A stretch of 64,000 nucleotides of DNA from Aequorivita sublithincola DSM 14238 (GCF_000265385.1 NC_018013.1:1949001-2013000), one strand, 5' to 3'; shown: positions 33,733-43,531, counted from the first letter of the stretch. Notes: a model not told the origin generated them from the sequence alone. Translations and numbers: made by a program.

Positions 33733-33839
33733 GTTATCAAGAAAGGCCGAGGGACTAGACCCTTTGACGCCTTAGCAACCTCCCGAACTTCGGGGAAGGT
33801 GCTACATTCTATCCCGAAGTAAATTCGAGAATAGATAAC
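33733..33839 (+). promoter_or_regulatory. SAM-I (S-box) riboswitch upstream of metH-N / metF operon
   Basis: The core AAGAAAGGCCGAGGGACTAG is followed by ACCCTTTGACGCCTTAGCAACC, the TCCCGAACTTCGGGGA hairpin (P3 tip) and GGTGCTACATTCTAT. P1 is closed by GTTATC (33733-33738) and GATAAC (33834-33839). P4 is made of TTCT/AGAA around CCCGAAG. The aptamer is nearly identical in its core to the one at 29325. I see no clear terminator behind it. Confidence 0.93.
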
Positions 33840-34008
33840 AAAAAACAGGTTTTTCCTTCACCTTTTCTTGATATATTTTTTTATGGCGTGCCCCGAAAAG
33901 GGTCGGGCTCTCGGCACTCGCTTTTATTTTTATTTTTAAAAAAAATAAAGAGCTCAAACAAAGCCTCCATCCCTCACGCAAATCTGAACTTTAATCAAAA
34001 ATCAGGAA

Positions 34009-35022
34009 ATGAATAAAATACAACAAGCATTACAAAACAGAATCCTAATCCTAGACGGCGCAATGGGCACAATGCTCCAGCGCTATAAATTTTCGGAAGA
34101 GGATTTTCGTGGCGAACGGTTTAAGGATTTTCATAAATCGGTTCAAGGAAACAACGATTTAATTTCCATAACGCAGCCACAAGCAATTGCAGAAATACAT
34201 TCAAAATATTTCGCTGCAGGAGCAGATATTGTGGAAACCAACACCTTTTCCAGCACTACAATTGCGATGGCCGATTACGATATGCAGGATTTGGTTTACG
34301 AATTGAATTACGAATCAGCAAAAATCGCAAAAAAAGTTGCGAATGAATTCACCGCAAAAGAACCCAGCAAACCACGATTTGTAGCAGGTGCAATTGGTCC
34401 GACAAATAAAACAGCAAGTATGAGCCCCGATGTAAACGATCCTGGTTTTCGAGCCATTTCTTTTGAACAATTGCGGGTTGCATACAGACAGCAAGCAGAA
34501 GCATTAATTGAGGGCGGCGTGGATCTCCTTTTGGTCGAAACCATTTTTGATACGTTAAATGCAAAAGCCGCACTTTTTGCAATTGATGAAATAAAAGAAG
34601 AGCGAAATTTCGACATTCCAATAATGATAAGCGGAACAATAACCGATGCTTCTGGGAGAACACTTTCTGGCCAAACTGCTGAAGCATTTTTAATTTCAAT
34701 ATCACACATTCCGCTTTTGAGCGTAGGTTTCAATTGTGCTTTGGGCGCCAAACAACTCACACCTCATTTGGAGGTAATTGCAAACCGCACTAATCTTGCC
34801 GTAAGCGCCTATCCAAATGCAGGCTTGCCAAACGCTTTTGGCGAATACGATGAAAGTCCTGCCCAAATGGCTTCGCAAATAAAAGAATATTTAGATAAAG
34901 AACTTGTAAATATAATTGGTGGTTGTTGCGGAACAACACCAGAACACATAAAAGCCATTGCCGAAATAGCTTCGCAATACAAACCGCGACCAGTTTTTCA
35001 ATCCGAAAATAGTATCGTATGA
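34009..35022 (+). CDS. metH: Homocysteine S-methyltransferase module of MetH
   Basis: This 337-residue protein is the homocysteine-binding domain normally found at the N-terminus of one-piece MetH. Evidence is the opening LILDGAMGTMLQRYKF, and zinc ligands in GFNCALGAKQLTPHLE and GGCCGTTPEH. It would transfer a methyl group to homocysteine with the cobalamin module encoded at 36041. MetH split into two proteins is known in Bacteroidetes. Its stop overlaps the next gene's start (ATGA). Confidence 0.92.
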   Translation: MNKIQQALQNRILILDGAMGTMLQRYKFSEEDFRGERFKDFHKSVQGNNDLISITQPQAIAEIHSKYFAAGADIVETNTFSSTTIAMADYDMQDLVYELNYESAKIAKKVANEFTAKEPSKPRFVAGAIGPTNKTASMSPDVNDPGFRAISFEQLRVAYRQQAEALIEGGVDLLLVETIFDTLNAKAALFAIDEIKEERNFDIPIMISGTITDASGRTLSGQTAEAFLISISHIPLLSVGFNCALGAKQLTPHLEVIANRTNLAVSAYPNAGLPNAFGEYDESPAQMASQIKEYLDKELVNIIGGCCGTTPEHIKAIAEIASQYKPRPVFQSENSIV

Positions 35023-35960
35023 TTCCCACAAAACAAGAAGTTGAGGAAGCTTGTGAACGAATAAAACCATACGTTCACAATACGCCTGTGCTAAAATCTT
35101 CTTATTTGAATGAACTTTCTGGCGCTGAAATTTTCTTCAAATGCGAAATCTTTCAAAAGATGGGTGCTTTCAAAATGCGGGGAGCAACCAACGCTATTTT
35201 GCAACTTTCCGAAGCTCAGAAAAAAGCTGGAGTTGTAACGCATTCCTCAGGAAACTTTGCACAAGCACTTTCTTTAGCTGCCAAAAACTTGGGTGTAAAA
35301 GCATATATAGTAATGCCCGAAAATGCGCCGCAAGTGAAAAAAGATGCAGTTAAAGGCTACGGGGGAATTATCACTGAATCAGAATCCACAGCAATCGCTC
35401 GTGAACAAGAAGCTGAGCGAATTCAAAAAGAAACTGGGGCCACTTTTATTCATCCTTCAAACGATAAAAATGTGATTTTAGGAAACGCAACTTCCGCGGC
35501 AGAATTGTTACAATCACATCCTGATCTTGATTATGTTTTCACACCTGTTGGCGGCGGCGGATTGATTGCAGGAACTTCACTTTCAGTAAAATATTTCGGA
35601 ACTAATTGTAAAACTATTGGAGGCGAACCATTTGAAGTTGATGACGCTTTCAGAAGTCTTCAATCTGGAAAAATTGAATTTAACGATACCACAAATACGA
35701 GTGCCGATGGACTTAAAACTTTTCTCGGCGATATCAATTTCCCAATCATAAAAGAATTGGTTTCAGAAATAATTAGAGTTGAAGAAACCGAAATTATTTC
35801 AGCAATGAAAATTATTTGGGAGCGAATGAAAATAATAATCGAGCCAAGCTGTGCCGTTCCATTTGCAGCATTACTGCGAGAAAAAGAGCGATTTAAAAAC
35901 AAAAAGATTGGAATAATCCTTTCGGGAGGAAATGTAGATTTAAAGAATTTACCATTCTAG
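35019..35960 (+). CDS. PLP-dependent threonine/serine dehydratase or serine racemase-like enzyme
   Basis: The 313-residue protein is a fold-type II PLP enzyme: PLP-lysine motif [21 protein letters not shown], the glycine loop [12 protein letters not shown], and [10 protein letters not shown] near the end. It lacks the C-terminal ACT-like regulatory domain of biosynthetic IlvA, so it belongs to the short catabolic/racemase group. It sits between the two halves of metH with a 4-base overlap upstream and an inverted-repeat element downstream. Whether it acts on threonine, serine or another hydroxy amino acid is unknown. Confidence 0.9.
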   Translation: MIPTKQEVEEACERIKPYVHNTPVLKSSYLNELSGAEIFFKCEIFQKMGAFKMRGATNAILQLSEAQKKAGVVTHSSGNFAQALSLAAKNLGVKAYIVMPENAPQVKKDAVKGYGGIITESESTAIAREQEAERIQKETGATFIHPSNDKNVILGNATSAAELLQSHPDLDYVFTPVGGGGLIAGTSLSVKYFGTNCKTIGGEPFEVDDAFRSLQSGKIEFNDTTNTSADGLKTFLGDINFPIIKELVSEIIRVEETEIISAMKIIWERMKIIIEPSCAVPFAALLREKERFKNKKIGIILSGGNVDLKNLPF

Positions 35961-35964
35961 AAAT

Positions 35965-36025
35965 CTCTGTGTCCTCTGTGCCTCTGTGGTGGACAATTAA
36001 CTACAAAGGCACAGAGAACATAGAG
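35965..36025. repeat. CTCTGTG-family inverted repeat inside the metH operon
   Basis: CTCTGTGTCCTCTGTGCC (35965-35982) pairs with GGCACAGAGAACATAGAG (36008-36025) at 16 of 18 positions. It is a degenerate copy of the element at 9417. The element separates the dehydratase from metH-C and could be an inserted mobile-like repeat or an mRNA hairpin. Confidence 0.7.
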
Positions 36026-36040
36026 AAAAATGAAGTTGAA

Positions 36041-38737
36041 ATGAAAAACAAAAAATATTTAAAATTAAGCGGTCTTGAACCATTAATAATTACCCCAGAA
36101 AGCAATTTCATAAACGTGGGAGAGCGCACCAATGTAGCAGGCTCAAAGAAATTTCTTCGATTAATTAAAGACAGAAAATTTGAAGAAGCGCTTTCCGTTG
36201 CTCGAGAACAAGTTGAAAACGGCGCGCAAATCATTGACATAAATATGGACGATGGTTTGATTGATGGCAAAGAAGCAATGGTAAAGTTCCTAAATCTCGT
36301 TATTGCTGAGCCAGACATTTCTCGTGTTCCCATTATGATTGATAGCTCGAAGTGGGATATCATTGAAGCCGGATTGCAAGTTGTGCAGGGAAAATGTGTG
36401 GTAAATTCCATTAGTTTAAAAGAAGGCGAAGCAGAATTCATTCATCACGCAAAACTGATAAGACGCTACGGTGCCGCGGTAATCGTTATGGCTTTTGATG
36501 AAACTGGCCAAGCGGATAATTACGACCGAAGAATTGAAATTGCCAAACGTTCCTATGATATTTTGGTAAACCAAGTAAAATTCGCCCCTGAAGATATTAT
36601 TTTCGATCTTAATATTTTTCCAGTAGCAACTGGAATGGACGAGCATCGAAAAAATGCAATCGATTTTATTGAAGCCACACGTTGGGTTCGGGAAAATCTG
36701 CTGCACGTTAGCGTTAGTGGTGGCGTGAGCAATGTGTCCTTCAGTTTTCGCGGGAACGATCCTGTTCGTGAAGCTATGCACTCCGTATTTTTGTATCACG
36801 CAATTCAAGCGGGAATGAATATGGGTATTGTAAATCCAGCAATGTTGGAAATATACGATGATATTCCGAAAGACCTTTTGGAGCGTGTTGAAGACGTAAT
36901 GTTCGATCGTCGTGAAGATGCTACAGAACGTTTGTTAGATTTTGCAGAAACGGTTATTGGAAAATCAAAAGAAAGTAAAATTGATCTTTCCTGGCGTGAA
37001 GAACCTTTGCAAAACCGAATAACCAGAGCTTTAGTGAAGGGAATTGATGAATACATTCTTGAAGATATTGAAGAAGCGCGCCAAGTTGCCGATAAACCAA
37101 TTGAAGTTATTGAAGGCAACTTAATGATTGGAATGAACGTAGTTGGTGACCTTTTTGGAAGTGGAAAAATGTTTTTACCGCAAGTAGTGAAATCGGCTCG
37201 AGTGATGAAAAAAGCGGTGGCGTATCTTTTACCATATATTGAAGAAGAAAAACTTAAAAATCCACAAGCGGGCGATTCCAAAAACGCTGGAAAAATACTT
37301 ATGGCGACCGTAAAAGGTGATGTTCACGACATCGGGAAAAACATTGTTGGCGTTGTTTTAGCTTGTAATAATTATGAAATTATTGATTTGGGCGTAATGG
37401 TTCCGCCAGAAAAAGTTATTGCAACTGCAAAAGAGGAAAATGTAGATGCCATTGGTTTAAGCGGATTAATCACACCTTCATTAGACGAAATGGTTTTCTT
37501 GGCTAAGGAAATGCAGCGCCAAAACTTTAAAGTTCCATTGTTGATTGGTGGTGCCACCACAAGTAGAGCACACACAGCCGTAAAAATTGATCCGCAGTAC
37601 GAATGTGCCGTGGTTCATATAAACGATGCTTCACGCGCGGTTACAGTTGTTGGTGATTTGTTGAAAAAGGAAACTTCGGAAGCTTACAAAGAAAACATAA
37701 AGCAGGAATACGATGATTTCCGAAAGAATTTCCTAAAACGTCAAAAAGTAAAAACGTATTTACCAATTTCCGAAGCACGAAAAAACAAGTTTCAAATTGA
37801 TTGGAAAACTTCAGAAATAACGAAACCAAATCAATTGGGTGTTCAAGTGTTGAATGATTTCGACTTAAATCTATTGATTGATTTTCTAGACTGGACACCG
37901 TTTTTCAGAAGTTGGGAATTGCACGGAAAATACCCAAATATTCTGACGGATAAAATAGTGGGCGAGCAGGCTTCGGAACTTTTTGAAGATGCAAAAAAAA
38001 TGCTCCATAAATTAATTTCAGAAAAACTACTAACTGCTCGTGCAATTTTTGGAATTTTTGAAGCGAATACTATTAATGATGACGATATTTTTTTGAAAGC
38101 CTCAAATCCCAAATCCCAAATCCCAAATCCCATTTTTAGAACTTTACGCCAGCAATCCCAAAAAGCAAAAGGAAAACCAAACATCGCTCTGGCAGATTTT
38201 ATCGCGCCAAAGGAAACTGGAATTAAAGATTATGTGGGCTGTTTTTGCGTAAGCACAGGATTTGGCACTGCAGAATTGGCAGCCAAATATGTTGCAGAGT
38301 TAGACGATTACAACGCTATAATGGTAAAAGCATTGGCAGACCGTTTAGCAGAAGCTTTTGCGGAATATCTTCACAAAAAAGTACGCACCGAATTTTGGGG
38401 CTACGCTTCCGAAGAAACCCTTTCCAACGAAGATTTAATTTCAGAAAAATATAAAGGAATCCGTCCTGCGCCAGGCTATCCGGCGTGCCCAGATCATTTG
38501 GAAAAAAGAACCATTTGGGAGCTTTTACAAGTGAAAGAAAATATTGGAGTGGAACTTACCGAAAGTATGGCAATGTGGCCGGCAGCTTCAGTTTCGGGCT
38601 ATTATTTTGCTAATCCCGAAGCGCGGTATTTTGGTCTCGGAAAAATTAAGGAAGACCAAATTGAAGATTTCGCCAAGCGAAAGAATATGAATTTAGACGA
38701 GGCCACGAATTGGCTAAAAACAAACCTTGCAGACTAG
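36041..38737 (+). CDS. metH: Methionine synthase MetH, pterin/cobalamin/activation modules
   Basis: I chose the ATG at 36041 ([15 protein letters not shown], 898 residues). An upstream in-frame extension lies in the inverted repeat. The protein starts directly with the pterin-binding domain ([20 protein letters not shown], ~25-290). The cobalamin domains follow (cap helix region, then DVHDIG with its B12-ligand His at ~430, and [16 protein letters not shown]). A C-terminal SAM-dependent reactivation domain ends it ([17 protein letters not shown], residues ~805-820). A tandem AAATCCC tract lies at 38104-38131 in the linker to the activation domain (residues ~687-697, [12 protein letters not shown]). 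The homocysteine module is the separate gene at 34009. Confidence 0.94.
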   Translation: MKNKKYLKLSGLEPLIITPESNFINVGERTNVAGSKKFLRLIKDRKFEEALSVAREQVENGAQIIDINMDDGLIDGKEAMVKFLNLVIAEPDISRVPIMIDSSKWDIIEAGLQVVQGKCVVNSISLKEGEAEFIHHAKLIRRYGAAVIVMAFDETGQADNYDRRIEIAKRSYDILVNQVKFAPEDIIFDLNIFPVATGMDEHRKNAIDFIEATRWVRENLLHVSVSGGVSNVSFSFRGNDPVREAMHSVFLYHAIQAGMNMGIVNPAMLEIYDDIPKDLLERVEDVMFDRREDATERLLDFAETVIGKSKESKIDLSWREEPLQNRITRALVKGIDEYILEDIEEARQVADKPIEVIEGNLMIGMNVVGDLFGSGKMFLPQVVKSARVMKKAVAYLLPYIEEEKLKNPQAGDSKNAGKILMATVKGDVHDIGKNIVGVVLACNNYEIIDLGVMVPPEKVIATAKEENVDAIGLSGLITPSLDEMVFLAKEMQRQNFKVPLLIGGATTSRAHTAVKIDPQYECAVVHINDASRAVTVVGDLLKKETSEAYKENIKQEYDDFRKNFLKRQKVKTYLPISEARKNKFQIDWKTSEITKPNQLGVQVLNDFDLNLLIDFLDWTPFFRSWELHGKYPNILTDKIVGEQASELFEDAKKMLHKLISEKLLTARAIFGIFEANTINDDDIFLKASNPKSQIPNPIFRTLRQQSQKAKGKPNIALADFIAPKETGIKDYVGCFCVSTGFGTAELAAKYVAELDDYNAIMVKALADRLAEAFAEYLHKKVRTEFWGYASEETLSNEDLISEKYKGIRPAPGYPACPDHLEKRTIWELLQVKENIGVELTESMAMWPAASVSGYYFANPEARYFGLGKIKEDQIEDFAKRKNMNLDEATNWLKTNLAD
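38104..38131 (+). repeat. (AAATCCC)4 heptanucleotide tandem repeat within metH
   Basis: Four perfect AAATCCC copies lie in frame in the metH coding sequence. The same word makes up an intergenic repeat at about 22142-22160. One unit more or less would shift the reading frame. Confidence 0.85.
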
Positions 38738-39694
38738 ATGAAAGTAACAGAACACATAAAAAACGGAAACGGAAAAACCCAGTTTTCATTCGAAATTTTA
38801 CCGCCTTTAAAAGGTGAAAACATACATTCCATTTTCAGCAATATTGATCCATTGATGGAGTTTAAACCACCATATATAAACGTGACTTATCACAGAGAGG
38901 AATATGTTTTTAAGGAATTAAAAGGTGGTTTGATTGAAAAGAAAGTGGTTCGCAAACGTCCGGGAACGGTTGGTATTTGTGCGGCAATTCAAAACCGCTA
39001 TCACGTGGATGCTGTGCCTCATATTCTTTGCGGCGGTTTTTCAAAAGAAGAAACAGAGAATTTTTTGATAGACCTTCAATTTTTGGGGATTGATAATGTA
39101 ATGGCTCTTCGTGGCGATGCGGTGAAAAGTGAAACCTATTTTACGCCAGAAAAAAACGGTCATAAATACGCCTGTCATCTAGTTTCGCAAATAAATGCTA
39201 TGAACAAAGGTTTTTATCTTGATGATGAACTTCAAAATACATTTCCAACAGATTTCTGTGTTGGCGTTGCAGGTTATTCAGAAAAACATATGGAAGCACC
39301 TAGTAGTGAAAGCGATATTCATTTCCTTAAAAAGAAAATAAAAAATGGCGCAGAATATATTGTAACTCAAATGTTTTTTGACAATGAAAAATTCTTTCAG
39401 TTTGAAAAAAAATGTAGAGCAGAAGGCATTACGGTTCCCATTATCCCTGGCTTAAAACCCATTGCAGTTAAGTCACATTTAAATCTTATACCGCATCGTT
39501 TTAAAGTAGATTTACCCGATGCATTGGTCATGGAAGTGGTGAAAGCAAAGGACAATAAAGCCGTTCGGCAGATTGGAATTGACTGGTGTGTACAGCAAAG
39601 TCAAGAGCTTGTAAAAGCTGGCGTTCCATTTCTACATTATTATTCAATGGGAAAAAGTAGTAATATTAAGGAAATTGCTTCTCGGGTATTTTGA
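38738..39694 (+). CDS. metF: 5,10-Methylenetetrahydrofolate reductase
   Basis: The 318-residue enzyme supplies 5-methyl-THF to MetH. It shows FSFEILPPLKGENI at the start, YINVTYHREEY, and the FAD/folate-binding region LGIDNVMALRGDAV. EYIVTQMFFDNEKFFQF and VPIIPGLKPIA are further family stretches. It begins at the base after the metH stop, so it is the last gene of the SAM-I-controlled unit. Confidence 0.96.
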   Translation: MKVTEHIKNGNGKTQFSFEILPPLKGENIHSIFSNIDPLMEFKPPYINVTYHREEYVFKELKGGLIEKKVVRKRPGTVGICAAIQNRYHVDAVPHILCGGFSKEETENFLIDLQFLGIDNVMALRGDAVKSETYFTPEKNGHKYACHLVSQINAMNKGFYLDDELQNTFPTDFCVGVAGYSEKHMEAPSSESDIHFLKKKIKNGAEYIVTQMFFDNEKFFQFEKKCRAEGITVPIIPGLKPIAVKSHLNLIPHRFKVDLPDALVMEVVKAKDNKAVRQIGIDWCVQQSQELVKAGVPFLHYYSMGKSSNIKEIASRVF

Positions 39695-39714
39695 GATTGC
39701 TTTATTTTGCGACA

Positions 39715-40809
39715 ATGTCCCGAATCGCGCTTTTAGTATTTTTTTTCACAGCTTCTTTTGTTTTTTCACAAGAAAAAAACAGTAAGAATTTCTTTGTAGA
39801 TGCCAATTGTTTTTACGGGACTATTCTTCGGCATAATAAGGATATTTCACATTTGGTGAAAGCCCATCCTGATGGTTTCATTGTTGGCTTTAACAGAAAA
39901 ACTTACGGAACCGAACGTTGGCATCAAGAGTATAATTACCCAGATTGGGGGTTTTCTTTCGTACATCAAAATGCCCATTACGAAGTTTTAGGAGATAATT
40001 ACGGTCTTTACGGACATTTCAATTTTTATTTTTTAAAACGAAATCTTTTCTTCCGAATAGGGCAGGGAATTGCCTACAATACAAATCCATTTGATTTGGA
40101 AACCAATTTCAAAAACAACGCTTACGGCAGCCAATTTTTGAGTTCAACCTATTTAATGCTGAATTACAATAAGCAAAATCTTTTTAAAAACTTCGGAATT
40201 CAAGCAGGGATTGCTTTGGTGCATTATTCGAATGGGAATTTTAAAGCGCCAAATTCCAGTACGAATGCTTTCACAATAAATGTTGGCGTGCAATATTCCG
40301 TATCTAATGAAACTTCGGAATATATTTTCGATTCGCTTCCGAAGAAAATTTCCGAACCCATTAAATACAATTTTGTGCTTCGCGGTGGCTTGAATGAAAG
40401 TGATTATTTAAACCTCGGGCAGCATCCGTTTTTTGTGGTTTCAGCATTTGCAGATAAGCGGTTGAGCTATAAAAGTACACTTCAATTGGGAGCGGATTTT
40501 TTCTATTTACCATTTCTGAAAAAGGAAATAGAATATCTTTCAATTGCTTTTCCAAGCGCTGGAGTTGAAGGTGATGAAGATTTTAAACGTGTTGGTGTCT
40601 TTGCGGGTCACGAATTACGGATCAATGATTTAGCAGTCGTTACACAGGTTGGTTATTATGTTTATTATCCTTACGATTTTGAAGGAAGAACCTATTTTAG
40701 GGCAGGTTTGAAATATTATGCTACCGATAAACTTTTTGGCGTGATTACTTTAAAATCGCACGGTGCAAAAGTGGAAGGTGTGGAATTTGGCGTGGGAATT
40801 AGAATATAA
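39715..40809 (+). CDS. PagL-like acyloxyacyl hydrolase 1 (lipid A deacylase family)
   Basis: I chose the ATG at 39715 (364 residues), which begins a signal peptide (MSRIALLVFFFTASFVFSQ). An upstream TTG overlapping the metF stop is less likely. The mature protein is a beta-barrel with the active-site motif HYSNGNFKAPNSSTN, matching the His-x-Ser of the PagL/acyloxyacyl hydrolase family. That family removes acyl chains from lipid A in the outer membrane. Mature length is longer than classical PagL, which is usual in Bacteroidetes. It forms a pair with the GIN lipoprotein 4 bases downstream and is a paralogue of 41593. Confidence 0.85.
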   Translation: MSRIALLVFFFTASFVFSQEKNSKNFFVDANCFYGTILRHNKDISHLVKAHPDGFIVGFNRKTYGTERWHQEYNYPDWGFSFVHQNAHYEVLGDNYGLYGHFNFYFLKRNLFFRIGQGIAYNTNPFDLETNFKNNAYGSQFLSSTYLMLNYNKQNLFKNFGIQAGIALVHYSNGNFKAPNSSTNAFTINVGVQYSVSNETSEYIFDSLPKKISEPIKYNFVLRGGLNESDYLNLGQHPFFVVSAFADKRLSYKSTLQLGADFFYLPFLKKEIEYLSIAFPSAGVEGDEDFKRVGVFAGHELRINDLAVVTQVGYYVYYPYDFEGRTYFRAGLKYYATDKLFGVITLKSHGAKVEGVEFGVGIRI

Positions 40810-40812
40810 ATT

Positions 40813-41565
40813 ATGAAGAAATTATTATTTATCGGATTGCTTTTTTTGATGTTTTCGTGCGATTCCGAGAATAGTTGGGATTGTATTCAAGCTGCTGGAA
40901 GTTCGGTTTCTAAAGAATATATTGTTTCAGATTTTTCAAAAATTAGAATCGAAGATGATGTTACGTTGTACCTAAAACAAGGGGAAACACAACAGGTAAA
41001 ACTTGAAACGGGTGAAAACCTTTTGAGCGATATTTCCGTAACTATTGAAGGAAAAACGCTCGTGGTTAAAGATCACAACAATTGCAATTTGGTGCGCGAT
41101 TACGGAATTACAAATGTTTTTGTAACAGCGCCAAATATTACTGAAATAAGAAACAGTTCGGCTTATGATGTTATTGGCGAAGGAATTTTGAACTTTCCAA
41201 TACTTACGTTGGTGAGCAATACCACTTCGGATCCAGAAACAATTCGTAAAAGCGGCGATTTCTTTCTGAATTTGCGATGCGAAGAATTTAACGTAAGCGC
41301 GAATGGACAAAGCGTTTTTTACATAACAGGTACAGCTGAAAAAGCCAATTTGAGTTTTGCCGACGAAATGCCGCGCTTTGAAGGAAAAGATTTCGCAATA
41401 AATGATCTTACTGTATTTCAGCGAAGTGCCAATAAAATGATTGTAAACCCGCAACAAAGTATCGTTGGAAAAATTGTGGCAACTGGTGATATTGTCAGCT
41501 ATAATCGGTCTCCGTTGGTAGATGTAAAAGAATTATTCACTGGCAGGTTATTATTTGAAGATTAG
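40813..41565 (+). CDS. GIN-domain (DUF2807) lipoprotein 1
   Basis: A 250-residue lipoprotein (Cys16 in LMFSCDSENSWD) with a head GIN domain, a beta-solenoid-like adhesin fold (DVTLYLKQGETQQVKLETGE, GITNVFVTAPNITEIRNSSA). DUF2807 proteins are thought to bind or stick to surfaces; no enzyme is known. It lies 4 bases after a PagL-like gene and is a paralogue of the protein at 42722. Confidence 0.85.
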   Translation: MKKLLFIGLLFLMFSCDSENSWDCIQAAGSSVSKEYIVSDFSKIRIEDDVTLYLKQGETQQVKLETGENLLSDISVTIEGKTLVVKDHNNCNLVRDYGITNVFVTAPNITEIRNSSAYDVIGEGILNFPILTLVSNTTSDPETIRKSGDFFLNLRCEEFNVSANGQSVFYITGTAEKANLSFADEMPRFEGKDFAINDLTVFQRSANKMIVNPQQSIVGKIVATGDIVSYNRSPLVDVKELFTGRLLFED

Positions 41566-41592
41566 TTTATCTTTACCGGCGTTGAAAAAAAT

Positions 41593-42729
41593 ATGAAGCA
41601 CCTTCTTTCCGTATTCACAGTTATACTTTTAAGTTTTCCACTTTTTTCGCAGGAAAAAGAATTGAAACCCATTTCTATAGAAGCAGATTTTTTCTACGGA
41701 AGTATTCTTGAGCACAATCCAGACATTGAACATTTAATAACCGGGCATCCCGTTGGATTTTTTCTTTCTTTCAACAGAAAAACTTATGGTTATAATGAAT
41801 GGGAACGTCGCTACCACTATCCAGATTGGGGTTTTACGGCGGCTTATCAGGATATGCACAATGAATATTTAGGAAATGTGGCGAGTGTTTATGGACACTT
41901 TAACTGGTATTTTTTGAACAGACATTTAATGTTGCGCGTGGGTCAGGGGATTGCATATTCCGCAACTCCTTATGATTCTGAAACCAATATCAGCAACAAT
42001 GCGTACGGAACAAATTTTTTAAGTTCCACTTTTCTAAAAGGTAATTTTGTATGTGAAAATATTTGGAAAGGTCTTGGTTTTCACGCTGGTTTTACGATAA
42101 TTCATTACAGCAACGCAAACTTTAAAGCACCCAACAATAGTACAAATTCCTTTTTGCTGAATGCCGGAGTTAGTTACTTATTGGATTATGAAGAATTTCC
42201 AGAATTCATCCACAAAGAAGATTCGTTGAGTAAAACGCACACCGAAAGATTCAAATACAACCTTGCATTTAGAACAGGGATTAACGAAAGTGATGTAGTT
42301 GGCTTAGGGCAACAACCGTTTTATGAATTGTCCTTTTTTGTGGACAAACGTTTAAATTATAAAAGCACGCTCACTGGAGGAGTAGATGTTTTCTTTTCAA
42401 CTTTTTTGAAAGATTTAATAACCTACCGTTCCATTGCGTATCCAGAAGATGGACTTTCTGGCGATGAAGATTATAAACGCGTTGGCGTTTTTGTGGGTCA
42501 CGAATGGCGATTTAATAAGGTTGCTTTTGTTTCGCAAGTTGGTTATTACGTTTATTGGCCTTACGCTTTTGAAAATCGCGTTTACAACCGTTTAGGTTTA
42601 AAACGTTATTTCTTTGATGATAAAATGTTTGCAACCGTAACCGTACACGCGCATTGGGCAAAAGCGGAAGCAGTAGAATTCGGTATAGGATATAGGTTGG
42701 GAGGCAAAAAGAAGAAAAAAGATGAATAA
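41593..42729 (+). CDS. PagL-like acyloxyacyl hydrolase 2
   Basis: A 378-residue paralogue of the gene at 39715 with its own signal peptide (MKHLLSVFTVILLSFPLFSQ). It has the same HYSNANFKAPNNSTN active-site block and the same flanking motifs (FFYGSILEHN, NRKTYGYNEW, VGVFVGHEWRFN). It ends in a lysine-rich tail (GGKKKKKDE) absent from copy 1 and overlaps the next gene by 8 bases. Confidence 0.85.
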   Translation: MKHLLSVFTVILLSFPLFSQEKELKPISIEADFFYGSILEHNPDIEHLITGHPVGFFLSFNRKTYGYNEWERRYHYPDWGFTAAYQDMHNEYLGNVASVYGHFNWYFLNRHLMLRVGQGIAYSATPYDSETNISNNAYGTNFLSSTFLKGNFVCENIWKGLGFHAGFTIIHYSNANFKAPNNSTNSFLLNAGVSYLLDYEEFPEFIHKEDSLSKTHTERFKYNLAFRTGINESDVVGLGQQPFYELSFFVDKRLNYKSTLTGGVDVFFSTFLKDLITYRSIAYPEDGLSGDEDYKRVGVFVGHEWRFNKVAFVSQVGYYVYWPYAFENRVYNRLGLKRYFFDDKMFATVTVHAHWAKAEAVEFGIGYRLGGKKKKKDE

Positions 42730-43531
42730 GAATAATCTCGAAATTTTCAAAAAATCATTCAGTTTTGTTCGAACAATCTTGATTCTTGGTTCTTGCAGCA
42801 TAGCGGTCTTGTTTCTTCTTCAAAGTTGTGATTCGGACAAAGGTTGGGATTGCACACAAAAAGCTGGAACTATTGTTGAAACCGAATTTACAGTGCAACC
42901 ATTCACGAAAATCCTTGTTTGGGAACGCACAAAACTCTTTGTAAAACAAGGTGACGTACAAAAAGTAGTTGTTGAAACTGGCGAAAACTTAATGACCGAT
43001 ATTGAAGTTACCGTTACCGATGGAAGGCTAGAAATCCATAATTACAATGGCTGCAATTTGGTTCGTGATTATGGTATAACAAAAGTTTACGTGACCTCTC
43101 CAAACATTACTGAGATTCGCAGTAGTACAGGTTTGTTGGTTGAAAGTATCGGAACACTTAAGTATCCGTTATTAACACTTTTATCCGAAGACCAAGAATT
43201 TGAGGACCAATATCATATAGATGGCGATTTTAAATTAGATTTGGAAGTTGGTCATTTAAATGTTGTGGCAAGTGGCCTGTCAAAATTCTATTTAAGCGGA
43301 AGTTCAGTTAGTGCCGATTTCGGATTATATTCTGGAGATTGTAGAATCTACGCTCAAGATTTAATTGTGCAAAATTTACATATTTACCAAAGAAGTACCG
43401 GCGACATGGTCGTTAATCCACAACAATACATAAAAGGAAAAATAGTTAGTTTAGGCAATGTAATTTCCAAAAACAAACCCCCAGTCGTTGAGGTTGAAGA
43501 ACTTTATCGAGGTAGACTTATTTTTGAATAG
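42722..43531 (+). CDS. GIN-domain (DUF2807) lipoprotein 2
   Basis: The 269-residue paralogue of 40813 shares SDKGWDCTQKAGT, FVKQGDVQKVVVETGENL and the NLVRDYGITKVYVTSPNITEIRS core. An extended N-terminus (MNKNNLEIFKKSFSFVRT) precedes the lipoprotein signal (Cys37 in LLQSCDSD). It overlaps the PagL-like gene 2 by 8 bases, so the two pairs are tightly coupled. It ends 14 bases into the convergent gldA. Confidence 0.85.
   Translation: MNKNNLEIFKKSFSFVRTILILGSCSIAVLFLLQSCDSDKGWDCTQKAGTIVETEFTVQPFTKILVWERTKLFVKQGDVQKVVVETGENLMTDIEVTVTDGRLEIHNYNGCNLVRDYGITKVYVTSPNITEIRSSTGLLVESIGTLKYPLLTLLSEDQEFEDQYHIDGDFKLDLEVGHLNVVASGLSKFYLSGSSVSADFGLYSGDCRIYAQDLIVQNLHIYQRSTGDMVVNPQQYIKGKIVSLGNVISKNKPPVVEVEELYRGRLIFE

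Noticed and set aside
35969..36040. Upstream extension of metH-C (24 extra codons)
   Set aside because: The extension lies in the CTCTGTG inverted repeat and starts at a non-ATG codon; ATG 36041 opens the conserved domain directly.
36001..36441. Minus-strand frame antisense to metH-C
   Set aside because: Lies opposite the pterin-binding domain, with no start context or domain of its own.
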